Below, piece after piece: positions 1 to 7,244 of a stretch of 64,000 bases of DNA. The notes under the pieces were generated by a model. That model searched no databases. It saw only the letters and a list, made by a program, of their open reading frames with translations, and was not told the origin of the DNA. Origin of the DNA: Oscillatoriales cyanobacterium (lineage in GTDB: Bacteria; Cyanobacteriota; Cyanobacteriia; Cyanobacteriales; Laspinemataceae); NCBI GenBank assembly GCA_011390955.1, contig JAABRM010000007.1:1-64000 (forward strand). Reading direction: 5' to 3'. Positions within the stretch are counted from its first letter, which is position 1, and each line of letters begins with the position of its first letter. The translations under genes and the position numbers were made by a program.

Positions 1-240
1 AATTGATAATTATGTTTAATTGTCAATTGTTAATTATCAATTGTTAATTATTCCCTACACCCTACACCCTACACCCTACACCCCAATTGATAATTGATAA
101 TTGATAATTGATAATTGATAATTGATAATTGATAATTATGTTTAATTGTCAATTGTTAATTATCAATTGTTAATTATTCCCTACACCCTACACCCTACAC
201 CCCTACACCCTACACCCCTACGGTTCTGGGCTTCATCCAT
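1..240. repeat. AT-rich interspersed repeats and CCCTACA heptamers
   Basis: The stretch is built from AATTGATAATT-type units and CCCTACA heptamers. The block at 1-80 is repeated almost exactly at about 122-200. I see no gene in it. A similar AATTGATAATT cluster recurs at 35101-35191. Confidence 0.85.
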
Positions 241-244
241 CCCC

Positions 245-307
245 TTGACACAATCTAGCGATAATGCTATATTAGTATCTGCACAACTTTGAAGATACAA
301 AGATACT
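245..307 (+). promoter_or_regulatory. promoter and possible operator of the ArsR-type gene
   Basis: A near-consensus sigma-70 promoter is visible: TTGACA at 245-250, a 17-bp spacer, and TATATT at 268-273. Between the -10 box and the ATG at 311 lies an inverted repeat: AGTATCT at 274-280 faces AGATAC at 293-298 and AGATACT at 301-307. ArsR-family repressors usually bind such dyads over their own promoter, so autoregulation is a reasonable inference. Confidence 0.65.
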
Positions 308-310
308 CAG

Positions 311-631
311 ATGCCATTTAAGCCAAGCTATTTCAAGGCTAATTTTTTCAAAGTGCTGTCCAACCCGACGCGGATTCAAATCTTGGATACCTTGCGCCGG
401 GGAGAATGCAGTGTTAACTATATTGCCCAGTGGCTAGAAGTAGAACCCACCTCAGTGTCCCAGCAGTTGACCATTCTTCGACACGCCAACTTTGTCAAAT
501 CTCGCAAACAAGCGAACCAAGTGTTTTACTCAGTGCGAGATCCGGCAATTTTTCATGTGCTCGATGCGGCGATAAATGTATTCAACAATCATCTAATTGA
601 TGTGCGAGATACCTTGGAAAAGCTGGAATAA
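311..631 (+). CDS. ArsR/SmtB-family transcriptional regulator
   Basis: A 106-residue winged-helix regulator of normal ArsR length. The helix-turn-helix spans about residues 33-60, with the recognition helix around 47-57, followed by a basic beta-wing at about 62-76 (KSRKQANQVFYSV). The paired metal-binding cysteines of classical ArsR (ELCVC) are absent. A single cysteine, Cys33, sits at that place, so it may sense something other than a thiophilic metal. It lies 93 bp upstream of a SulP transporter on the same strand and probably controls it. The start is supported by the promoter and its 38-nt leader. The inducing signal cannot be read from the sequence. Confidence 0.85.
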   Translation: MPFKPSYFKANFFKVLSNPTRIQILDTLRRGECSVNYIAQWLEVEPTSVSQQLTILRHANFVKSRKQANQVFYSVRDPAIFHVLDAAINVFNNHLIDVRDTLEKLE

Positions 632-724
632 ATACAGCCCGATAGACTTGGCCCAAAGGCATTTGAACGCTATTATTCGCGATACTGTTCGCCAATTGTG
701 CGCGATCGACAAAAATTAAAAAAT

Positions 725-2380
725 ATGCAAACAGCAGAGCCTTTAAAAGAACCTCTAAGTTTGAGGTTTAAACGCTTATTCGCTAACTTTAAAGGGGATT
801 TAACCGGCGGACTGACCGCAGCAATTGTGGCTTTACCCTTAGCCTTAGCTTTTGCGGTTGCTTCAGGTGTAGAACCAAAAGCCGGTTTGTACACAGCGAT
901 CGTTGCTGGAATTGTGGCAGCGATTTTTGGCGGTTCTCCAGTACAAATTACCGGCCCGACTGGAGCAATGGCGGTAATTTTGGTAGGAATTGTTGCTAAG
1001 TATGGGATAGAAAAAGTTTGGCTGGCTGGGGTAATGGCTGGGGTAATCCAAATTGCTCTAGGAATTGCCAAACTGGGAAGACTGGTAAAATTTATTCCTT
1101 ATCCCGTCACCGCTGGTTTTACCAATGGAATTGCCGTAATTATTTTTTGTGGTCAATTAAATAATTTCTTTGGGTTGCAACTGCCTCGCAGCGAACATTT
1201 TTTGCCCGGACTTTGGGCGACTTTTAATCATTTGCCAGAGATTAACTTAGCCGCAGTAGGACTGGGATTGTTGGTGATTGCCACTAAGCTGGTTTGGCCT
1301 TATATTTATCCAACCATTCCCGGTTCATTGGTCGGTTTGATTCTGGCAACAGCGATCGCTTCTTATTTTAATTTGGACGTACCGCGTATTGGGGAAATTC
1401 CCCAATCATTGCCGGTGCCTCACGGGATTTCTCACTGGCAGGATTTTCGCTTACTCCGAGAGTTAATTAATCCGGCAATTGCCTTAGCTGCTTTGGGAAG
1501 TATTGAATCATTGCTTTCCGCAGTAGTAGCTGATGGCATGACCGTCAGCGAAAAACATGATAGCAACCGCGAACTGATTGGTCAAGGTATAGCAAATGCG
1601 ATCGTACCCTTTTTTGGCGGAATTCCCGCAACGGGAGCCATTGCTCGGACAGCGGTCAATGTTCGTTCCGGCGGAAAAACCCGATTGTCTGGGGTGATTC
1701 ATGGGGTAGCTTTAGCCGTGATTATCTTAGCTTTTGCACCTCTAGCCGCGCAAATTCCCCTGGCAGCCTTAGCGGGTATTTTAATGGTTGTCAGCGTGCG
1801 GATGATTGAGTGGGAAGCAATTGGATTATTGCTGCGTGCCACTTACTCAGATTTGGCAGTGATGCTATTAACTTGGCTCGTGACAATTCTGTTTGATTTG
1901 GTCTTAGCAGTGGAAATTGGTTTGATTGCTGCCGGTGCTTTGTTTATCAAACGAATGAGTGATTTAAGTTTAGCCAAAGTGTCAGAAATAGAAGCATTTC
2001 CGCCCGGAGTACCCTTAGAATTAACCAAAGAAATTGCGGTTTATCGGGTTGATGGCCCAGTATTTTTTGGTGCCGCAGAACGCTTTGTCACATTTTTACG
2101 CGATGAACCGGAAGTTAAATATTTGATTTTGCGGATGCGGTTTGTCCCCAATATGGATACCACTGGATTGGTAGCCCTGGAAGATATTTACCATGATTTA
2201 AACCGCCACGATTGCCGATTACTTTTAACGGGTTTACAGCCCCAAGTTCAGCAGTTGTTGGAACGCACCAATTTGATGGATCAAATTGGCAGTGAAAATT
2301 GTTTTGACACAACAGATGAGGCGTTGTTCAGCATTCATCCTCATATCCAAAACAAGGTTCAAGGGAATTCTAAGGAATAA
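725..2380 (+). CDS. SulP-family anion transporter with STAS domain
   Basis: A 551-residue inner-membrane transporter of the SLC26/SulP family. It has many hydrophobic helices from about residue 25 to 420, the early SulP signature region GGLTAAIVALPLALAFAVASG, and a cytoplasmic STAS domain over roughly the last 115 residues. Family members carry sulfate or bicarbonate; cyanobacterial BicA is the bicarbonate example and has nearly the same length. I chose the ATG at 725; a GTG at 698 would add nine residues without family support. The following carbonic-anhydrase-like gene favours bicarbonate as substrate, but this is inference from context, since residues do not separate sulfate from bicarbonate carriers by eye. 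Confidence 0.9.
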   Translation: MQTAEPLKEPLSLRFKRLFANFKGDLTGGLTAAIVALPLALAFAVASGVEPKAGLYTAIVAGIVAAIFGGSPVQITGPTGAMAVILVGIVAKYGIEKVWLAGVMAGVIQIALGIAKLGRLVKFIPYPVTAGFTNGIAVIIFCGQLNNFFGLQLPRSEHFLPGLWATFNHLPEINLAAVGLGLLVIATKLVWPYIYPTIPGSLVGLILATAIASYFNLDVPRIGEIPQSLPVPHGISHWQDFRLLRELINPAIALAALGSIESLLSAVVADGMTVSEKHDSNRELIGQGIANAIVPFFGGIPATGAIARTAVNVRSGGKTRLSGVIHGVALAVIILAFAPLAAQIPLAALAGILMVVSVRMIEWEAIGLLLRATYSDLAVMLLTWLVTILFDLVLAVEIGLIAAGALFIKRMSDLSLAKVSEIEAFPPGVPLELTKEIAVYRVDGPVFFGAAERFVTFLRDEPEVKYLILRMRFVPNMDTTGLVALEDIYHDLNRHDCRLLLTGLQPQVQQLLERTNLMDQIGSENCFDTTDEALFSIHPHIQNKVQGNSKE

Positions 2381-2432
2381 GCTAAAACTTGAACGGAGTT
2401 ATCAAAATACTAGCGAATCTGAGTCATAAATT

Positions 2433-3008
2433 ATGCGTTTCCCAATCGAGCGACATCAAAATTGTGGTTGCGGGGAATCCCTAAGCAGCCGACGGCATTT
2501 TCTCAAAGCATTGCTTCCGGGGGGTTTGGCTTTGGCTGTATTGCAGTCTGCGGGTGTTGCCAGAGCAGAAGAACACCGGGCAAAAGCTTTGGTTTTGACT
2601 TGTATTGATTTTCGGTTTCTTCAGTCAGAGAGCGCTTTTTTATTAACGAAAAATCTCGCTAATAATTATGATTTTACAGCTTTAGCAGGGGCTTCTCTGG
2701 CTTTAGAGGGATTTCCTCACGAAGCAGACGCTCAAGCATTTTGGGACCAGCTTGATTTATCTTATAAACTTCATCATATTCAGACAGTTATGATTATCGA
2801 CCATGAAGATTGTGGGGCTTATGCTACTAAAATTGACCCGAATTTGAGTCAGGATAAAGCACGAGAATTGCAAGTCCATAGGGATTATTTAAATCGAGCT
2901 TATCGTTCTATTCTTAACCGCTACCCAGATATTTCCGTAGAGCTTTATTTTGCTTCGTTGTCAAATCCTGGGCAAGTCATGCGAATTTTGCCGATTGACC
3001 CAGCTTAG
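2433..3008 (+). CDS. Tat-exported beta-carbonic-anhydrase-like protein
   Basis: 191 residues. The N-terminus carries a twin-arginine signal (SRRHFLK at residues 19-25), a hydrophobic stretch, and a likely cleavage site after ARA at residue 45. The mature part shows the beta-carbonic-anhydrase zinc pattern: Cys57-x-Asp59-x-Arg61 (LTCIDFR) and His124-x-x-Cys127 (IDHEDC). This predicts a periplasmic zinc enzyme that interconverts CO2 and bicarbonate, or a non-catalytic relative. The tail after the second zinc motif is short for a classical beta-class enzyme, so activity is not certain. It follows the SulP gene by 52 bp on the same strand and may be co-transcribed, hydrating CO2 beside a bicarbonate carrier. 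Confidence 0.75.
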   Translation: MRFPIERHQNCGCGESLSSRRHFLKALLPGGLALAVLQSAGVARAEEHRAKALVLTCIDFRFLQSESAFLLTKNLANNYDFTALAGASLALEGFPHEADAQAFWDQLDLSYKLHHIQTVMIIDHEDCGAYATKIDPNLSQDKARELQVHRDYLNRAYRSILNRYPDISVELYFASLSNPGQVMRILPIDPA

Positions 3009-3203
3009 TTCAAGACGAGTCTCTGCCATGTTTCTCTGCCATGTTTATTGGCAGAGTATATGTATTTTTTAGCGCCAATTTTTTTCACACGATTTAGTTA
3101 GACCCAGACCATAATCTTTATCGGTAAACATGAGAAAGCGATCGCCTTATTTATCGCTACCATTTATTAATTGTTTTAAAAATTAGCGGGGGAGCCAATC
3201 ATC

Positions 3204-3232
3204 GTAGGGTGGGCAAAATTTGCCCACCCTAC
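3204..3232. repeat. palindrome of the GTAGGGTGGGCAAA family
   Basis: A near-perfect inverted repeat begins GTAGGGTGGGCAAA and ends with its complement. The same palindrome occurs at 17643-17672 and 41221-41250, and longer relatives occur at about 31920-32063 and 52957-53020. It lies just after the stop codon of phoH. The rest of 3009-3236 holds no gene I can support. Confidence 0.85.
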
Positions 3233-3236
3233 ACTA

Positions 3237-4190
3237 CTACGGCTGATACTTCTCATAAGCGGCGACAATGCGCTGCACCAAGGCATTCCGCACCACATCC
3301 GCTTGAGACAATTGGCAAAAAGCGATGCCCTCTACATTTTGTAAAATTTTCTGGGCCACCGCTAAACCCGACTCTTGATAACTGGGTAAATCCGTTTGGG
3401 TAATATCACCCGTCACCACCATGCGCGAGCGAAAACCCAAACGAGTTAACACCATTTTCATCTGGGAAGGGGTACTATTTTGGGCCTCGTCCATAATCAC
3501 AAACGCATTGTTCAAAGTCCGACCGCGCATATAGGCAATCGGGGCAACTTCAATCACCCCGCGTTCCATCAGGTTTTCAATTTTTTCGCGATCGATTAAC
3601 TCATAAAGCGCATCGTAAAGCGGACGCAAATAAGGATTAATTTTTTGCTGTAAATCTCCGGGCAAAAAGCCCAACTTTTCCCCCGCTTCTACCGCAGGTC
3701 GCGTCAGAATCAGGCGATCGTATTGATTAGATAAAAGCGCTTGAGCCGCCAAAACTACCGCTAGGTAAGTTTTACCTGTACCCGCAGGCCCAATACAAAA
3801 AGTCAGGTCATGGTTGCGAATGGCTTGGATATATTGCCGTTGTCGGAAAGTTTTCGCCCGAATGTCATCCCCGCGACGAGTTTTGGCCAAAACATCCCGT
3901 TGTAAATCTTGCAAATCTTCTTGACGGTTGGTGTCCAGGGCATGACAAGCGGTGAGAATATCCACCCCGGTAATCAATTTCCCGGCTTGCCAAATCTCTT
4001 CGAGAGATGCCACTAAGCGACGACAGCGATCTACTTGGGCTGCTGTCCCGGCGATCGCCAACTCTTGTCCGTGCAAATCGACCATTGCACCGGTTTGCTT
4101 GGACAAAGTTTTCAGATTTTCTTGTTGACTACCACTAAGCGCGATCGCACTCTCCACCGAAGGCAACGAAATCGTGATTCTTTCTGACAT
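3237..4190 (-). CDS. phoH: PhoH-like ATPase (YbeZ/PhoH family)
   Basis: A 317-residue PhoH-family P-loop ATPase, cytoplasmic, linked in other bacteria to RNA metabolism and ribosome maturation. An N-terminal KH-like region (about 1-75) precedes the ATPase core, with Walker A GPAGTGKT at residues 134-141 and Walker B VIMDEAQ at 231-237. The ATG at 4190 (MSERITI) is preferred over an upstream ATG at 4220, because the extra ten residues come from a dispersed AGAAACCGGGTTTCT palindrome. It lies downstream of ffh-rpsP-khpA on the same strand, but a terminator at 4294-4334 separates them, so it probably has its own promoter within 4191-4293. Confidence 0.9.
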   Translation of the reverse strand: MSERITISLPSVESAIALSGSQQENLKTLSKQTGAMVDLHGQELAIAGTAAQVDRCRRLVASLEEIWQAGKLITGVDILTACHALDTNRQEDLQDLQRDVLAKTRRGDDIRAKTFRQRQYIQAIRNHDLTFCIGPAGTGKTYLAVVLAAQALLSNQYDRLILTRPAVEAGEKLGFLPGDLQQKINPYLRPLYDALYELIDREKIENLMERGVIEVAPIAYMRGRTLNNAFVIMDEAQNSTPSQMKMVLTRLGFRSRMVVTGDITQTDLPSYQESGLAVAQKILQNVEGIAFCQLSQADVVRNALVQRIVAAYEKYQP

Positions 4191-4200
4191 GGGATTACCA

Positions 4201-4271
4201 AAGAAACCGGGTTTCCTCACATTATCTCTGCTAGAAAATTAAAGTTATCGCAGAAACCGGGTTTCTGCAAC
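4201..4271. repeat. two copies of the AGAAACCGGGTTTCT palindrome
   Basis: Short palindromes of the form AGAAACCGGGTTTCT lie at about 4202-4216 and 4252-4270. The same 15-bp palindrome recurs at about 10984, 11033, 45362, 50572 and 50624, always outside the core of genes. Confidence 0.8.
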
Positions 4272-4293
4272 CCGCACATGGGCTACGCAACGT

Positions 4294-4334
4294 AAAAAGA
4301 CGCCTAGAGTCGGCTGGGACTCTTCACAGGCGTC
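4294..4334 (-). terminator. rho-independent terminator after khpA
   Basis: Read on the minus strand, a strong compound hairpin (outer stem GACGCCT/AGGCGTC, inner stem AGAGTC/GGACTCT) spans 4334-4299 and is followed directly by TTTTT at 4298-4294. It ends the ffh-rpsP-khpA unit before phoH. Confidence 0.75.
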
Positions 4335-4385
4335 GATTCAATAGATGGGATTAATCGGGATGGGGACTGAAAAATCAGCAATTTA

Positions 4386-4453
4386 GAGTCAAGAGTAGAG
4401 AGTAAAGAGTAAAGAGTAAAGAGTAAAGAGTAAAGAGTAAAGAGTAAAGAGTA
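4386..4453. repeat. AGAGTAA heptamer tandem repeat
   Basis: About nine tandem copies of the 7-mer AGAGTAA (last copies imperfect) lie between the terminator and khpA. This is a short tandemly repeated sequence of the type common in filamentous cyanobacteria. Confidence 0.85.
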
Positions 4454-4506
4454 TGGTTATGTTTATTCTCTATCCTCTCTCCTCTTCTCTCTCTCCTATC
4501 AACCTC

Positions 4507-4971
4507 TCAGTTGTCTCTTGGAGCCGGTTTCGGCAGCTTGGCGCGGGGGGTTGAGGGCGGAGATTTTCGGCGCTCCGATCGCTCATCCGACGAATACTCA
4601 AATTCGCGATCGGATTCGCGATCGCGATCGCTGCCTCCACTGCCATAGATATCTAAATAAATAGACTCGCCCACCGTTTCAGCCGCTGCCGCCAACACAG
4701 TGCGAATGGCCTGAATATTTCGGCCACCGCGACCAAAAACGCGACCCTTCTCCGGATCTTCAAAAGACATCCGAATCCAGACCTTTGGTTTACTGGCGGA
4801 CTTTTCGCAATCCACGCGCAAAGACTCTGCCGACTCTAATAAAGGCTCCAACAAAAACCTTACCAAGCCTACATAATCAGGAATAGCCTTATCTTCTATT
4901 GTTTGAGTCACCACTTCCACTGGGTTTTTAGGCTTGGGTACTGGAACTGGCTTTGATTTGTTCAAAGACAT
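4507..4971 (-). CDS. khpA: KH-domain RNA-binding protein (KhpA-like)
   Basis: 154 residues. A single KH domain covers about residues 30-110, with the RNA-contacting GxxG loop GRGG at 80-83 in [15 protein letters not shown] low-complexity tail from about 112 is rich in Asp, Glu, Arg and Ser and ends with a proline-rich segment; this tail makes it longer than the roughly 80-residue KhpA of Firmicutes. The gene follows rpsP and overlaps its 3' end by 44 bp, so the N-terminal Pro/Lys-rich stretch is encoded inside rpsP. That suggests translational coupling. The rpsP-khpA order is the usual one for KhpA, which supports a post-transcriptional RNA-binding role. Confidence 0.85.
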   Translation of the reverse strand: MSLNKSKPVPVPKPKNPVEVVTQTIEDKAIPDYVGLVRFLLEPLLESAESLRVDCEKSASKPKVWIRMSFEDPEKGRVFGRGGRNIQAIRTVLAAAAETVGESIYLDIYGSGGSDRDRESDREFEYSSDERSERRKSPPSTPRAKLPKPAPRDN

Positions 4972-5194
4972 TCGCTTTTTCTAGAATCCGACGCACTGTA
5001 TCTGTAGGTTGAGCACCCTGCTGGAGTCGTCTGACAAGTCCCGGAACATCTAAGAGAGTCTCATCGGTTCTGGGATTATAAAATCCCAATTCTTCCAGAG
5101 GACGACCATCGCGGCGACTGGTACTTTGTGCGGCCACGATCCGATAGCTGGCTTCCCGTTTTTTTCCGTATCTCTTTAATCGCAGTTTGATCAT
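4928..5194 (-). CDS. rpsP: 30S ribosomal protein S16
   Basis: 88 residues beginning [19 protein letters not shown], a textbook bacterial S16 N-terminus, with the conserved GFYNP motif near residue 45. The ATG at 5194 is chosen from this family start, although the frame stays open to 5305. A perfect AGGAGG lies about 17 nt upstream, an unusually long spacing, which may mean translation depends on folding of the leader. It is the middle gene of ffh-rpsP-khpA, and its 3' end overlaps khpA by 44 bp. Confidence 0.95.
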   Translation of the reverse strand: MIKLRLKRYGKKREASYRIVAAQSTSRRDGRPLEELGFYNPRTDETLLDVPGLVRRLQQGAQPTDTVRRILEKANVFEQIKASSSTQA

Positions 5195-5366
5195 CTTGCT
5201 AAGAGTATATTCCTCCTGAATAATTTTAAGCGATTTGTTCTTGATGCAACAGTTCTTCTGGACTATTCTTCGCTGAAAGCTAAAATTTTTGGTAATACAT
5301 CGCAAGCTTTTAACACATTACACTCTGGGAAGACCCCGATCGTCAAGAACAAAGCACAATCGACTA

Positions 5367-6824
5367 TTATAGCGTACCAAAGCCCTTTTTTGGCTTCTTT
5401 TTCTTTTTCTTCCGATCGCCACCGCCGGGATAGCCACGCCAGCCGGATGATGGCGCCCCAGGCCCGCCCATCATTCCGGGCATTCCGGGCATTCCGGGCA
5501 TTCCGGGCATACCCATACCGCCAAATTGCCCCTGACCCATCTGCTGCATCATCGCCCGCATCCTAGTAAAATCTGTCACCAGCTTGCTGACATCTTTTTC
5601 CTGATAACCAGAACCCTTGGCAATGCGCCGTCTCCGGGAAGGGGAAGAAGCTAATAAATCGGGATTTTGGCGTTCTTCCTGGGTCATGGAGTTAATCATC
5701 GCCTCACAGCGCTTTAACTGAGTTTCTCCCTTTTCCAACTGATCGTCGGTGAGTTTATTCATCCCCGGAATCAGTTTCAGCACCCCGGTCAGAGAACCCA
5801 TATTTTTCATCAACCGCATCTGCTTGAGAAAGTCAGTGAAGTCAAACTGAGCGGCGAGAATTTTTTTCTGCATCTTCTCGACATCAGCGAGATCCACTTC
5901 TTCGGCGGCTTTTTCCACCAAAGTCAGCACATCTCCCATGCCCAGAATGCGGGAAGCCATCCGGTCTGGATAAAACGGTTGCAGGGCTTCGACTTTTTCC
6001 CCAACCCCAACAAACTTAATCGGCGCCCCAGAAATCCGCCGTACCGACAACGCCGCACCACCTCGGCTATCCCCATCCATTTTGGTTAGGATAGCGCCGG
6101 TAATGCCAATTTGATCGTGGAATGTCCGAGTCAGGTTTGCTGCTTCCTGCCCGGTCATGGCGTCTACCACCAGCAGGGTTTCGTGCGGTTGAACGGTTTG
6201 TTTAATCCGCAATAACTCAGCCATCATCTCCTCGTCAATTTGGAGACGACCGGCGGTATCAATAATCACCGTATCTACGCCAATTTCCTTGGCATGAGCA
6301 ATCCCTTGACGGGCGATTTCCACGGGATCCGCATCACTACCGAGTTGAAAGACGGGAATATTAATCTGCTTACCCAGGGCGATTAGCTGGTCAATGGCTG
6401 CCGGTCGATAGATATCCGTAGCCACCATTAAGGTGCTGCGTTTTTGCTTGCGTAAAAGTAAAGCAAGTTTGGCGGTGGCAGTGGTTTTCCCGGTTCCCTG
6501 TAACCCAGCCATCAGGACAATGGTGGGATCGGTGTCTGCCTTGGCTAGGGGGACGTTGCTTTCTCCCATGACTCGGACGAGTTCATCATAGACAATTTTG
6601 ATGAACTGCTGATCCGGTCGAACCCCGGCAATGACTTCCGCACCTTGGGCTTTGGTTTCTACTTCAGCGATAAAGTTTTTGACAACCTGGAGGTTGACAT
6701 CCGCTTCTAAAAGAGCCCGTCTGACCTCTTTTAAAGCTTCTTGAATATTTGACTGGGAGATTTTGTCTTGACCCCGCAGTTTTTTCCATGCCCCTTCTAG
6801 GCGTTCAGCAAGTGCGTCAAACAT
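5367..6824 (-). CDS. ffh: signal recognition particle GTPase Ffh
   Basis: A 485-residue SRP54 homologue that binds SRP RNA and signal sequences of membrane proteins. The N domain covers about 1-95. The G domain has Walker A GLQGTGKTT at 107-115, then DTAGRLQ and TKMDGDSRGG motifs. The methionine-rich M domain follows from about 300 and binds RNA through the SGS-type region (KGSG). The C-terminus carries a Gly-Met-Pro repeat (four GMP units, then GMMGG) and a lysine-rich tail, giving a tail slightly longer than in E. coli. It is the first gene of the minus-strand unit with rpsP and khpA, 172 bp upstream of rpsP. Confidence 0.97.
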   Translation of the reverse strand: MFDALAERLEGAWKKLRGQDKISQSNIQEALKEVRRALLEADVNLQVVKNFIAEVETKAQGAEVIAGVRPDQQFIKIVYDELVRVMGESNVPLAKADTDPTIVLMAGLQGTGKTTATAKLALLLRKQKRSTLMVATDIYRPAAIDQLIALGKQINIPVFQLGSDADPVEIARQGIAHAKEIGVDTVIIDTAGRLQIDEEMMAELLRIKQTVQPHETLLVVDAMTGQEAANLTRTFHDQIGITGAILTKMDGDSRGGAALSVRRISGAPIKFVGVGEKVEALQPFYPDRMASRILGMGDVLTLVEKAAEEVDLADVEKMQKKILAAQFDFTDFLKQMRLMKNMGSLTGVLKLIPGMNKLTDDQLEKGETQLKRCEAMINSMTQEERQNPDLLASSPSRRRRIAKGSGYQEKDVSKLVTDFTRMRAMMQQMGQGQFGGMGMPGMPGMPGMPGMMGGPGAPSSGWRGYPGGGDRKKKKKKPKKGFGTL

Positions 6825-6858
6825 GAATTTAGAGTTTTTTAGAGAATTATTTCGCTAC

Positions 6859-6986
6859 TAAGTAGACGGGCAGAAATAAATGCACCACAGACCCAATGAG
6901 AAAAAAACTGTCATTCCCGCGAAGGCGGGAATCCACAGCCTATCGGCGGGGAAAGAAAAGTGCAATTAATTATGTTCACCTACTTA
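6859..6986 (+). mobile_element. inverted-repeat element of the TAAGTAG family, copy 1
   Basis: A roughly 128-bp element bounded by TAAGTAG and CTACTTA. It contains a REP-like palindrome (CATTCCCGCGAAGGCGGGAAT). Copies lie at 15711-15861 (opposite orientation) and 20155-20352 (expanded). It codes for nothing, which fits a MITE or REP-type element moved in trans. It sits directly 5' of ffh. Confidence 0.75.
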
Positions 6987-7049
6987 TATCAATCAGCATA
7001 GTATTTAGCGGGCGTGGCTTAAGGCCACGTTGCCTTGTTCTACCTTACC

Positions 7050-7151
7050 AGAGGAAAGAGAATAGAGGAAAGAGAATAGAGGAAAGAGAATAGAGGAAAG
7101 AGAATAGAGGAAAGAGAATAGAGGAAAGAGAATAGAGGAAAGAGAATAGAG
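7050..7151. repeat. 14-bp tandem repeat GAGGAAAGAGAATA
   Basis: About seven nearly perfect copies of a 14-bp purine-rich unit lie downstream of the exoprotein gene. The remaining bases to 7244 hold a short repeat with GTAGGTGTCC and no gene I can support. Confidence 0.9.
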
Positions 7152-7244
7152 TAAGGTGGGCATTGCCACCCCTGTGGTTGTAGGTGTCCTTCGGCTTGCG
7201 CCCCTACCCTGTCAGTGGGTCAGTCCTAATTTATCAGCGCTAAT

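Noticed and set aside
673-1071. A 132-codon minus-strand frame opposite the SulP gene
   Set aside because: It is the antisense shadow of a certain transporter gene.
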